Positions 1-13,000 of a stretch of 64,000 nucleotides of DNA are shown piece by piece. A program made the position numbers and the translations under genes. Source of the stretch: Parelaphostrongylus tenuis (taxonomy: Eukaryota > Nematoda > Chromadorea > Rhabditida > Metastrongylidae). The DNA is taken from contig JAHQIW010004548.1 of assembly GCA_019055375.1 (NCBI GenBank), positions 93,539 through 157,538 on the forward strand, given 5' to 3'. The notes beneath the pieces were generated by a model, which was not told the origin of the DNA, did not search any database, and worked only from the letters and a program-made list of their open reading frames with translations. How positions within the stretch are numbered: position 1 is the stretch's first letter; every line of letters begins with the position of its first letter.

Positions 1-160
1 AAATTAGTTTAAGCAGTAATGTTGTTCCTGTGAAACCTTCAGTCGAAATTATCTTGTGTTTTTTCACTTATCCCACCTACCATGCTAGCATTATGCTAAT
101 TTCAATTTGTATTCAATGTTATACATAGGGCAGCTGCATGCTGTGCTCTGTTATACGTCA

Positions 161-725
161 GATTGTTCCACAAGTTGTGGCATTAGAACAATAGAAATCG
201 GTTTAATGAAGCAGAAGTCATTAAAATTGCATGATTTTGGTGTCGTTCAATTGCGCATTTTCTTCCAAGTATTCTAGTTTACAACTTGCCTATACTTGCC
301 TTAATATGGAGCTGTCTTGGGAATAAAATCGCTTACTACTCATGCACGAATTGCGCGAAGGGAAAAGATGCTAGTGAAGCGGCGAAAGATTAATGGAGGT
401 TAGAGCGATGATACAGTTGCACAAAGGAAGGCCAGGAAGTCGTTCGCTAAGTTCAAAGCTGAAAAGCACAATCCAGAGGAAGATTCTTTTTTTTTCGGAC
501 CGTTTCACTACCATTTTCCTCTGCGCGCCATTCGTGCATGAGTAGCAAGCGATTTTGTTCCCACGACAGCTCTATATTGAACCAAGTTTTAGCAAGTTGC
601 ACACCAAAGTGTTCCTTAGAAATTACGCAGTTGATCTACGCCAAAAAGCAATTTTTATTACTTCGAAGTAATAAATTCGGTGTTTATTGCTCTGGTGCTA
701 AAACTTATGGAACGACCTAAGAACT
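161..725. repeat. Palindromic MITE-like family A, copy 1
   Basis: Ends are inverted (GTTCCACAAGTTGTGGCATT left; GCTAAAACTTATGGAACGAC right). An inner inverted pair carries TACTCATGCACGAATTGCGC and CCATTCGTGCATGAGTAGCA. No coding capacity. Four copies occur in the window. Confidence 0.7.
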
Positions 726-860
726 GCGGTTTATACTCAAGACGTTAGTCGTGCTAAATATTTCGTGCTAAAGATGTTAGTCTTGCTAAATATATCGCGT
801 TAATGAACCTCTTTTCTCAAGTTGCAGCTCATGAGGCTGATGCGCGAATGGCGTAGGTGG

Positions 861-874
861 GTTTCTATGGCAAC
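861..874 (+). promoter_or_regulatory. X-box, RFX/DAF-19 binding site
   Basis: GTTTCTATGGCAAC matches the nematode X-box consensus RYYNYYATRRNRAC at every position. It ends 46 bases before the IFT81 ATG, where X-boxes of ciliary genes normally sit. In C. elegans such sites drive ciliary genes through the RFX factor DAF-19. It supports both the start codon and regulation in ciliated neurons. Confidence 0.85.
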
Positions 875-919
875 TGTGACATTCAGCAATATGGCACTGG
901 AGTTCTTTGTGTTATCCAC

Positions 920-1050
920 ATGTCTTCGGAGTCCCTCAGTTTCATAGTTCAGAATTTGAACTCACCACCATTCAATTGTAACACATCCTTGATTGCTTTC
1001 GATCTCTGGTCACCTACTACATTGTTGCAACAGCTCAGCGATGTAATCAG
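920..1050 (+). CDS. ift-81: ift-81 exon 1
   Basis: Encodes the start of the CH-like domain (MSSESLSF to LLQQLSDVI). Donor GTAAAG; ends in phase 2. Confidence 0.88.
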
Positions 1051-4000
1051 GTAAAGTTACTCAAGCGAACTTTTCTTACAACTTCGTATCTTGGTCCAGC
1101 TAATCATGATGCTCATTTTAAGTTGGATTACACAAACTAACAATATCGATGTTACGAAGGAAACGGCAGAAGAGACGGCGTTGCGAATTCTGTACCAGCT
1201 GAAAATACTCAAATATAAACCTCCTAGTGATATCGAGGAGCTGTGAGTACCATAGAATATGTGAGGTAGACGATATAATACTTGGATTTTTTTTTATGTG
1301 ATATTTTTTAGTGAAGAATGGCGAGCTGGTCTAGTTGAAGGAGCAAAGAGATCTATCTATCCAGTTCTTCTTTATATATTTTCCAATATTGATATGTTAA
1401 AACAAAGGGCTTATCTAGCCAAGTTTTTGGTTAAGGTATGAGAGTTCTTAAACTATTGCTGGTAGACTACTTTAAATTACAATATCGGGGCAGTAATGTT
1501 GTTTTTTCATGTTGAAATACCAAGCGATATACACGATATGGACACGGCACAGATGCAAAAACGATCTTTCCATGTTGATGGAACGTTTTAAGGTTGGAAA
1601 AACTGCTTTTGAAAAAGCAAAAACAAAATCATAAATGCAAATTTAGGAAACCCACGCGCGAGTAATGGACGTGCAGCAGGATAGTATGCTTATTGAAGAT
1701 ATCAGATCCGACCTAAAAGCGATGGAAGTTGAAAAGGAGGTGTTGGCTAGAAAAATTGAGAAGACCTTCAAAAAAATCCAAAATCTTCCTTCCTTGGAGA
1801 GGTATGCTAAAATTCGCATACACGATGCAAAGGAAAATCGATTTTAGTGTTTATCATGAAGTACTCTTGAAGTGTATGAAAAAGTGTCATAGTCTTTTCT
1901 TTAAAAATAGCGGGAAGAGATGGTGGGAAGGGGAGGGGGGGGCAAGTGGTTGTGATGCTTGCCTTGGCACCGCGCCGGACTGATCCCTCCTCAGCACTCT
2001 TCGGTAGTCAACAGTGAACCCTTTTGGAACGCCACAGCCATGCTATTTTCGAGATTTTTCAAGACGACGTGCTCGGCTAGTATTCTACGACGTATGGAAA
2101 GAAGACTAAAAAGAAATTGAGTGTTGGAATCAGTGGGATCCGTACAGCAAAAGAAAAGAACTGTGAGACGGATCAAATCTGAAAAAATGCTCAACAAGAA
2201 TGGATTAAAAGCTCAAAAGATTGTCGCTAGGAGTATTTGAATTTGTGTTTGGTGTTTTTAATGAACTCAGTGACTTCTCTTGGTCTATTAGTCAAGTTGA
2301 ACTGTAATCACCATAGTGTTCTATCACACTACCTTGTTTTTTTGTAGTGATTCTGAATCGTTTTAGCTCGGAAATTATATTATTAGACGCTGAAGCAACT
2401 CTTTCGAAAGGATAAGGCTGTCGACGTTGATCAATCCTTGAATGATCGTGACGTGCATTCGTCTTCAAGTTTTAACTGCGTGTGAGGTGATTGGATGCAT
2501 ATCTGACCAATACAATGACCCGCGTTGGCTTACGGAGAAGCAAAACAATGCTGCTTGCCTTCTCAGACAAGTCTGTTAGCTATTCATCCTGTTCGGAGTG
2601 ATGGAAAACTTGGTGACCCATGAACGCGAGATTGAACTATCGACCCTACGTGCGCGCGACGCAGAGCACCTCGGACCACTGCGCCACATGCTCCCTTGCT
2701 CAACATTCGTTGCCCTGTTATTGACTGTTATTATTTTTTCATTTACCCAAAAATTCTATAGATAAGATTGGTCTGTGCTGAAAAATAGGCGCGTGCATAC
2801 ATTTTTTCCCTAAATTTCGTTATGCCTCTTTTTTTCAACTTCTAAATTTTTAAGTTTTTTTTTTCGCTTCAGTTAGATATTTTTTCGTTGGCAGTTTTGA
2901 AGAAAATTTCTGATTTTTTCGGAAAATGCATTGCTATTTTCTGCGGATTTTTAGGGTGATACTATATATTATTGTTTACCGTCTATTGTCACATATTATT
3001 GCTCAGCAATTTAACGATTGTTTATTTAAATTCTTAACTTATGGTCATATTTGCTATTGTTGCTTTATTGTTGCTATTATATCATTGCAAAAGTCTGTGT
3101 GAAATGTGGTTGTCATCAAAGTACTTAATTGAGGCAAATGGCTGCAGCTAGTGAGCTTCGCCTACAAAAGGAACGGCAAGGGGAGCTGAATATGCAACGA
3201 TCTGAGCAACGTGATGGGGTTCGTAGCTGCAAAATAATCTATGGGTCATGTTGCCGAAGCTGTTTTCGACTGTATTCTATCTTATTTTGACTTTTAATAC
3301 TCTTCTCTCTCAGATAATCCACGCTGAAAAGAAGTTACAGCGCCTTAAGGACCAACTGAATGAATTACGAATTGCATCTGAGAATATCGACCCGTCGAAT
3401 ATGATTGCACAGTTACAGGTATTTTACAAAATGTTATACAATAGATAAAATTAAGTCTACTACTTTTTTGTTTCGTTTAGGATGAGATAATGACGAATAA
3501 ATACTTAGTTGACACTAAGCTCTCTAAAGAAATCGAGCACATGCGGCAAGTTGTTGGTGAACTAGCTAGAGTTTATAACATGCCTGCCATTGACCAGTCT
3601 GACATCTCTAAACTGCAAACTGAGGTAGTGTTATTTTCTCTGTTTGTTTTAACAAACTTGTCAATTTAACGTTCTTTTTTATACGAGAACAAATGAAGAA
3701 TGAGAAATTTGGTGCACAGGAGTTTTGCAAAGGAGTTTCAGTAATCGTTCGAAAGCCTAAATCTTTTGAGATTACTTTACGTGCTGGTATAACAGAAAAG
3801 AACCCATTTCATTTTGGTTTTCTTTCGAAGTAACACCATGGAGATATGTAAGAAAATTACGCGCTGTTTGCAATGGTGATAAGAAAGTGTAATAAAGCGG
3901 CTATTGAAACCATACTTAAACGAATTAGTTGGTCCACATCAGAAAGTGTAAACATTCAGTGTGTATTTTTGCCAAACGCCAAAAAGTAGGCAAAAACGTT

Positions 4001-7000
4001 TTTGTGTGAGAAATGGCGTGGAGCTGTTTGAATTGATCAATCTTTGACGAGTGTGCCATGCATTTTATTCAATTTGTGGCATTGTAGAGGTGATTCGTGA
4101 TTTATATAGCCTACAAATCGCAAGTTCGCTTACGCTTTTATCTGATCATTAGTTTGTACTCCAGGAAAGACTTTGATACGAATTTTTTAATATCGCGTTG
4201 GTCGAAGGCTTAGTAATACCGGAACGTGAGAGCGAACCCACGAACGACCTACCCTGCGTGAATTTTACGGCATATCTATGCAGTACGCTATAAGCGCTTC
4301 TAAACATTTATACATGACCCCAGTAAACTAGTTTTTCTTCAGGTTGATGCAAAAACCAACAAAATCATGCTTCTCGAGAAAGAAAGGGACAAAACTGAGG
4401 AGAACACTGATGAGAATTTCAGGTGCTTCAATTCATTTTTCGGTCAAAAATTTGCAGTTTAAAGAGGATTTGTTTTTTGTCATGTTTTCTTTTCTTTTAG
4501 TTTTTAGTTAGATTAAGACGCTGAAATCTTCATCTAACTTGTTGCTAATAATAACTGTGTCTTGTACTAATAATGGTACTTGATGCATGAATGGCCCGTC
4601 TTCAATAAGTGTCCTGTGAGCACAAGCTTATTCTTCACTCAAATGGTATTTCACTAATGAAAAAATGATTTCTTTGAGGTTTAAAGGATGTCTGGCTCAG
4701 GTGCTCCTAGGTTAGCACCACACGCTTCTGTATTGTGGCAAAGTCCACCACAAATGCGATTATATCTCTACCATATCTTCTGTTGGCTCATACACGGCTG
4801 AGCTAGCGAATGAAAACTTCGAGCTTTATGTTTCGCGTAATCATGGTTCGGGTATTAATCTTTGTTGTACGTCGTTGTTCAACATCCAGAAGCACTTAGT
4901 ATCCATCATGAGGGGCTACATGCTTGGTACAAATCAGTATTTCGTCAAATATACTAATTACCAGGCTGAATCTTTTATAGTGCACCTGAACATTTCAATT
5001 ATCTAGCATTTCTTGGTTCCATTATGAAGTTATATAATTCAATGTTGAATTGCTAGTTAACCTATATAGTTACTCATTTATATTGTAGTCCTTCACATAT
5101 TCTGTGATCCACAGCACTTGTTCCATCCGTTTCTCTTCTTCAATTCCTCATGCGCGAAGGTCATCAAGTTTACATGTAAGTTTAGCGGCCAACTGAAACC
5201 CTTGGCTTCTTCATGAATGTCAACCAATGCCAGTGGATTTGATTCTCTGTAGAATTCTGAGACACCTCTACGGCAGCGATTAGAGGTCTTCAACACAATC
5301 AAATGCCGATTTATGAATCAGAAAGGTCTTTTTGCTGGAAAATCTAGTAGTAACTTGTACTCTTTGGAACTATAGGAGGCCTTGTTGATTTGAGATGGGT
5401 CAAACCAGAATACGCTTATATTGCATGACACTCTGTGCACTGGACATCACAGTATAAGTTAAGATCAGTGTAATCATAATCGGAGACTAATTAACCTCTT
5501 ATTATTTAGCATATTTCGCCACCAAGCTGCCACTGTTGAGCGTCGAAAGAATACTATTGCGCAAAAGCTTCAAGAGGCAAGGTTTGTTGTTTGTTTGTAG
5601 ACTTTATGTGAGAACGGTTGCTGTGAGATTCCTCTGTGGAGGGAACAACGAGTTTTAATTGTAAAATTCTTCGTACTTGCACTTTTGACACTTTTTTGAC
5701 ACTACATTGATTCTTTTCACAGTGTTTCTTTTTTCACTGTGCGAAAGAAAAAGAAAAAAAGATACACTCTGAGGACGGATCAGTAAAGTATCAAAAAAGT
5801 AACAAAGCTGCTAGTGTGAGAAATTTCACAATTAGAATCGCTGTTCCCTTCACAGAGCAATCTCGCTCTTATTTTATTAGCATTAGTCTACTAACACTTG
5901 ATGTGGAAATCGGCTTGAAATGTTGGTAAAAAACTGCATTTGCATCCACACAGATTCAGAGGTGTTATTGCCTCAATGTTTTCGATGTTTCGCTTTCAAA
6001 GTATTTTCACTAGTTTGGTGAGGAAAAGTCTTGGAGCGTTGCTGATCCTGACAGAAACTTATTCTAATAAGTGAGCACATAAGTTGAACACTGTCTTGAA
6101 GCTTCATAGATCCCTGTAGATTAGCGGAATCACCTTGTCCCTCGTTGAACCATCAATTTTATATCCCTCGTAAGTCACTATTTCGATGTTTTTCGTATAA
6201 CTAGTGCTATTTAGATTATTTGTAGAACATTCTGTTCTTTTTTGTCCTGTGCTGCAATGGTTTCATAAACCCAGTCTATATGAGAAACATTACTCTTTTC
6301 CATCCAATGTCTCTGTAGGAAAGAAGCTGTTCACCGACTTGGTAATCACCTTATGCGCTCTCAGTTTGTTAGTATAGTAATGTATCTCGTCTCGATTTTG
6401 ACACCTTGGCATATGTAGCTGTGCCAACGATCTTCGATAATCAGTGTGAGTTGGGCTTTATATTTCCTTTCCCAATTTTACTATGAAGTATTACAGCATC
6501 GTAGGTCTCTCGATACGCCCATTGCATAGCTTACAGAATTTGCTTTCTGATTTTCTGAGAGCTAGGACTTTTTTTTATGATATTTTTTGAGCTGCTTAGT
6601 AATCGGGCTTTCTCAGGTTATAGCAGAGTAATCTAGTTACTTCACCTTTGCAGCGTGATTTATACTAGATTGTGAATTATTTTTGTTTCAAAGGATAATT
6701 AGGCCTTTTCTATCTATCATTATTTGGATAGATGGGTTGCAATTTTTTGGCATCTTATCGATTTCATCATAGCTTTTTTCTCGTGATACCATCTAATCGA
6801 GTTTCAGAATGCGGTGGTAGGCAGGTTGATTGCTTTTCGATGAACAATATTTAATTTACATTTGCAAGCCCAGCTAGAAGTAAACTAACACCAGTAACTC
6901 TCCTCATCTTGCTAGTGAGGTTATCTTTCGAAATATACAACGTCCGGCAATTGACGCATCAGTCGCCTTGAAACTCCAGAGGGAGAAGCGCTGGGCAGAA

Positions 7001-10000
7001 TTTATCACGACGTTTTCTAAACTTTTAATTTATGTAGCAGTCATATTCGAAGTATTTCTCTTTTCCACGGTATCTTAAATGACGAGCGATGGCTGCTTGT
7101 TTGAAGTTTTTCAATAACCAATTGAATACTTCTTCTATCATTGGCCTCAATATGTTGTTTAAATGCTCGTAGTTAGCTGTTAATGAGCTCGGACGTTATA
7201 CTTTATAAACAAATTGAGTTGAGATGTACTAATCTGCACCAACAGGGAAAAGGCGAGGTGTATGAAGTCCTGTCATGGTTTTTTTACAAAAAATAAAAAA
7301 TTCAAGGAAAGAATGTTCAAAGCCTAAGCGAGGTTGGTACGCCAGGACCATACACGCGTGTTTTGAAGAACGCGCCCTCCTCGTCAGTGACTTAAGCCCC
7401 ACATGAAGCCCTGCACTGTAGCAAGAAGGGAGGCGTACACGCGTGTATGACGTACCAACCTCGTTTAGGCTTCAAAGGTTCTTTTTTAAAATTATTTTGA
7501 ATGTTCATTGCGAGGTTTAAAAAACAGTCTTTGCCATTAATCAAAAAATAAAGAAATACGTTTTCGTTACTAACCCTTTAAGTGCCATGAGAGTCATTTT
7601 GATGCTCACCGCGCGACGTCAGATCTCATCCAGCTACTGTGATGGCGGCGTCGCGTCTCGTGTGAAAGCAGGCAGACAGCCAGACACGCATGCACGCACA
7701 TGCATAGCCGTTTGTTTCGTCGTCTGTCTGACTGCCGCGATAGTGACGGGACGACGCCGCCTGCCTATCAACACTGGTCTTCAAAGATTCAACAAACTTA
7801 CATGTGGGTGCGACATGAACTCCTTATTCGACTGACGTATCCGCGCCTTTTTCTACAAAGCCATCATCATCTGAATTATGGTCCACTGTCGTTATATGCA
7901 TGAAACAAAATAACTTGTCCTTAATGCGTCTGATGGTTGAGTATTTTGCCTTATTCACGAGCACAGAGACTGATGTTCGATTCAATCGCTTGTAGTAGAA
8001 CAGTAGGCAAAAAGCCCCAATTTAGGAAAACTTTGCAGCAACCTGATCTAAGCTTACCAATAAGATCTGATGAAAATTGAATGCTTTGCATATCGTTCAT
8101 ATCACGCAGGGAAGAACGCCTAGGAATGCTTGAATTCAAGGAGAGCATAAATGCATGCTTATGTGAAGAGATGGTGAACATTCTGTTCAGAGATCATAAC
8201 AACACTGTGTTTCTAGTTGACTTTTACAAAAGCGTTATACTGTATAGAGCTCAGCAGCCCCAGATTTTATGCCAGGATTTAACTTCAACCAATCATGACC
8301 AAAGCGTTTTTTGTCTCAGGCAAGAGCTCAGTCGCTTGGAACAACATGTGGAACAGAAGAAGCAAGTTCTCAAGAGCACTACTGGTTCAGAAGTCATGAG
8401 CGCTCATCAGGTACGTCTCAACAAATGCATTGAAGAGTCTCTATTTAGATGTTTGTGAAAATATATTGTTTTCACATGATGTGAATCTTCAAGTTTGGTT
8501 AAGTGGAAGGAGCACATAGTCCTTCCACATATTTTTTATTACTTTTATTTTGCGCAACCTGTTTTTTGCGATTTACTGTGCGGATCCCAGAACTTCTTGT
8601 ATTCAATTCGTTCCTTAGCACTCATTTACCACAAAGGCTGTGAACTTGTCGCTTAAGGATTTTATCTTCTTTACGATTGTCGTGAAGCGCTTGAAATACT
8701 GGTCAATACAAATTTCCCTGCAATCTTGTGACAGTCGAGCTATAGGGTTCTCTTAGGCGTTTGCGTATCGCTGATTACTTCGCTTTCTGATATCCCTCAT
8801 CACTAACCACTGCGCTAGCCTTCCCTCTATACTCTGTCCTCCTCTCCTTTCACATGTTATCTCAAAGACTACTTGATAGAAAGATTGTTTTACTAGTTTC
8901 TTCTCTTGTTGGATTTTCTATTGTTAAATGACTAACTAGAGGTTAAGCGAATAGTTATTTTTTTCACAATATCGCTGAATTTTCAAATATGTTAATAAAA
9001 AAGTAGCGTTTATCATTCTTTCCAAAACAGTGAATTCTTTAGTAGAAAATAGTTCTTCAATATTCGAAGCGATAATTAATTCCTATATTGGATTCCATTT
9101 TCAAACTCAGTTTTTGTGTACATATTCAGTTCAAAATGTACGTCAATCGCGTGAGGGATAAGAAAGGAGCTTACAAGAAAAAGAAGATGAACATTGAAGA
9201 ACTTCAGACAGAGCGTGAAGTTCTGCTCAGAACTATGGATCTTCTTGCGAAGAAGTTCGAAGCACTGAAAGAGAAAATTGTAAGTGAATTTCAAGAATTC
9301 ATCTTAGTATTTCCATTCCCATATGATTGAAGAAGCTTATAGCTTATGCAAAAAAGTTAGTGTGACTTCTGAAAAACATAAGGTCGGAAACCGGGTTAAT
9401 ACGCTCTATAATTCTTATTCTGTTTCACTGTACACGGTTCCCATCCATTCATCGACATTCATGGTTAAGGTTTCACCCACCATCTGATTTTGGTTCCGAA
9501 TCAGTTCATGATGAATTCTCATTTCCTATTGAGTTTTAGACTTGATTCTCTTCCATCGACAATGTTTTTCATAACTTGTTGTGGATGCGCGGTTTTTTTT
9601 CATCTCTTGGTCCCAATCATTTCTTTTGAATGAAATTTAACAGCATGTAAAAGCTATAGATCTATTACTTGAGAAACTAACTTACATGTAACATGTGCTT
9701 GCAGTCTTGGCTTTTGCTTACATAGATGCAACGAAACTGTGAACAAGTGAGTAGCATGTGACCTAGGCCTGAACTAAAATTTAGAATCTACAGATCCTTT
9801 CCAACAACTTACAAGTTATCTCATTCTACTATCATGCAATTCTTCTAATCTTCTCAATCACAATTTGAAATCTTCAGACGACACTCTATATCCAAACTTG
9901 GACTCATGAATGGTTTTATTTTCATCTTTGGAAACGTTATTCCAGCTACAGTGAATTCATGATAATAGAAAATAATACCACATGAAAAATCATCAAGCGT

Positions 10001-13000
10001 GAATCAGATTCTAAATGATATAAATCAAAAGTATACAAGAGAAACCTCTATGAAAAGCTCATCCAGCAATTCATATGAAAAAAATGGTACTTTTTCAAAC
10101 TAGTAGAAATTATTTCTGCATGGTTTTTCTTTTGAAGGAGACCATATATCTGTCCTCAAAGACGCCTAAGGGAATTGAGTGGTGAGCATAAAATCAACCT
10201 CGGCCGGGAGTTGAACCCGCGCTTCACTCGTACCGGATGGCGCGCGCTACCACTACACCTTCGAAGCCACAGCTTTCGCACCCCCTCATTCTTTAATATC
10301 TCACTATTATGGCTATTAGCCACCAGCCTTTAGCAGCTTGGTCGGGTATGCGATATCGCTTTATAAACCTAGCGCGCCTCAATATGAGTGAAATGCGGTT
10401 TCAACTCCCGTCCAAGGTCGAACTTTTGCGTACCACTCCAATTCTCTTAGGTGCATTTGAAACATTTTTACATTGCGAAGAAAAAAGCAGTAAAACATCA
10501 AAAAACTTGACTATTACATCTCTTCAGAGAGATAAAGAAGTTAGGGAACCCGATGTACCCATAATTTTTTGCCTAATTTTTGAGCAATTGATTGACTAAG
10601 ATTCGTTGTCGACACGGCAAATGCAAGACCCAAATCAGTAAGTTTCCTTCTATTCCTTAGATTTGGTGAAGTTTTGGTACCACTTGAGTCTGATAATTTC
10701 AAAATTTTGATGGAATTCGCATTTGACTAGCACTGTGCAGTTAGTAATGAAAGAGAATTACAAATTCACAAGCTCTTATTTCTACTATTGCTCAATTGTT
10801 AATTTGTTTATTGGTTGACTTGTTGGATTTACGTAGTGATCACATCACATATTTGGTGTTTGAGAAAAGCCACTGGATTACAATTTAGGAGAATATGGGA
10901 GGAGAAGTGCTGGAAAATCAATCGATTTCAACGGTAAGAAGACCACGAACGGCGGCTCCAAAGTCATCGAATGTTGAGGAATTGAAAACACTAGTGAAGG
11001 AACTCATGCATGATCTCGATGAAAGAAGGGAACAAATTTCTGTGCTAAAGAAAGCGCACAAAGGCCGGCAAGACGAATTTAATGCAAGGCTTTACCTATA
11101 TATCTTATCAAAGTCAAGCGATAAATGGAGTAGAATCAATATGCCTTTCGTAGTCTCTATGTAGTTGAATCCTGACAGTTCTGTTTCACAGGAAGAAAAC
11201 GATTTAGTTCGAGGTAAGCAAGCCGAGTATGAGCGTCGTCATGCGCAAGTTGAAAGTGGATACGAGGAGTTGAAACAAGTTAGTCGAAGATAACGGAGTA
11301 GTAGTGTAGTGTAATAAGAAGTGAATTTTGAAGTTCAAGTGAAATTCTTCTTATTTATCTAGCAGTGATACGATGTTACAAATATATGCCTATTGATGTA
11401 GAGTGATGTGCAAAACTTTGCCGTCAGGCGAGACTAGAATCTGCACCTCATTCTTTCCGAGTGAATGGAAGAGTGAGGTGCGGGTTTTAGTCTTGCCTGA
11501 CGCGGAAGTTTTGCACATCACTCTACATCAATTAAATTACAGTATTGCACAAAAAACTCTTTATCACTTGATTGAATAAATTTCATCAATGAATCACCGG
11601 GATGTTGATGAATTGTGCTCATTTTAGATGGTCGATAGCATGGAGCAGCGTCAGGAGGTTGCAGTCAAAACGATTCCTGATTTGGAGCAACAAATTGCTG
11701 ACGTTGACTCGAAGCTTGAAGTTCTGGATGGCGGAGATCCAGAAAATGAAGAAACACAATTGAAGGTTTTTTATACGTTGCTTGTTCGCGTTAAACGATT
11801 TGAAAATGATAATTTGAGGATCATCCGTCGAGTTATAAGAACAAAGAATGCGACGGCTATCAGAGATGAGACGTAGGGGTTAGCTTACCTAAGCTCACAT
11901 ACATCCTCAGCAAAGTAAACACTCATACGTTTTATCTGGCTTCAATAAATTGAAAGCTCGCAAGCTATGATGATATGTTACTTAGTGGATGTGACGTAGC
12001 CCTTCATATTTCCTTGGTCATTAAAAGAATGAAGCCGATAAAATGTAATAAACAAGTACTGTTTCCATTCAAGCGCTTTCAGCAGTGGTAGGGTGCTTTA
12101 ATGATATCCGATAATGTTGAGTAATACGCAAAATTTTGGGTCTCAGACGAGAATTGAACCAGCATCCTCACCCTTTCCGAGGGCCACGTGCTAACGTATT
12201 GTACTTTCGTATTTGTTGTTCTCTTATAATTTTTTCTGCAGTACAAGGTATCAATCTGTCAGCAGTCAATTGTTTGGCCTGCTAAGCACGTATCAGCGTT
12301 GAACCCAGTTACACTGAGAGGTCTTGGATACATGAAATCGAAAAGAATCCCCTTTATTTGACTACAGAAAAAGTGATAGTAGAAAAAGAGTCCCAGTAGT
12401 GCATCAGATAAGCATGCGTCCCCGAAAAGTTTGAAATACAGGTTCGATTCTCGTCCAAAGTTCAAAGATCTACATATCTATCAAAATTGTCGGGTGATAA
12501 GATGATTTCATCGATCTGTAAGAAGCCTTTGGTTCAGTGGAAACTGAAGCGGTTGTAGAGGCTCGGGATAACCAGGGCGTCCCTACTCGGTACATAATGA
12601 TCCTTCGTGAACTGTACAAGGATTTCAAGACCGCAATATTTCCATTCTACAAGAATATCACCATCGACGTAAGAAGAGGGGTTCGACTAGGCGATACCAT
12701 TTCGCCAAAATTATTCACTGCCACCCTCCAACATGTCATGCGAACATTAGAATGGGACAATATGGGAAAGAAAATTGACGGTCGCCAATTAAATCATCTT
12801 CGCTTTATTGATGTTATCGTCCTCGCAACACCAAACATCAGCCAAGCGGAATGAGTCTTGACCGATTTCGATAGCGCCGGTGGAAAGATTGGTTTTCAGC
12901 TAAATCTAACGAAAACGATGTTTATGAGGAACGGATTAATTTTGAATGCCACATTCACGCTCAACTGAACGAAAATCTCTGAATGCTCCAGTTACGTCTA

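Noticed and set aside
538..720. 60-codon open frame at the left end
   Set aside because: Lies wholly inside family A repeat copy 1, and similar frames occur in other copies by descent of the repeat.
2632..2694. Possible tRNA gene
   Set aside because: B box is imperfect and no cloverleaf forms; treated as a repeat remnant.
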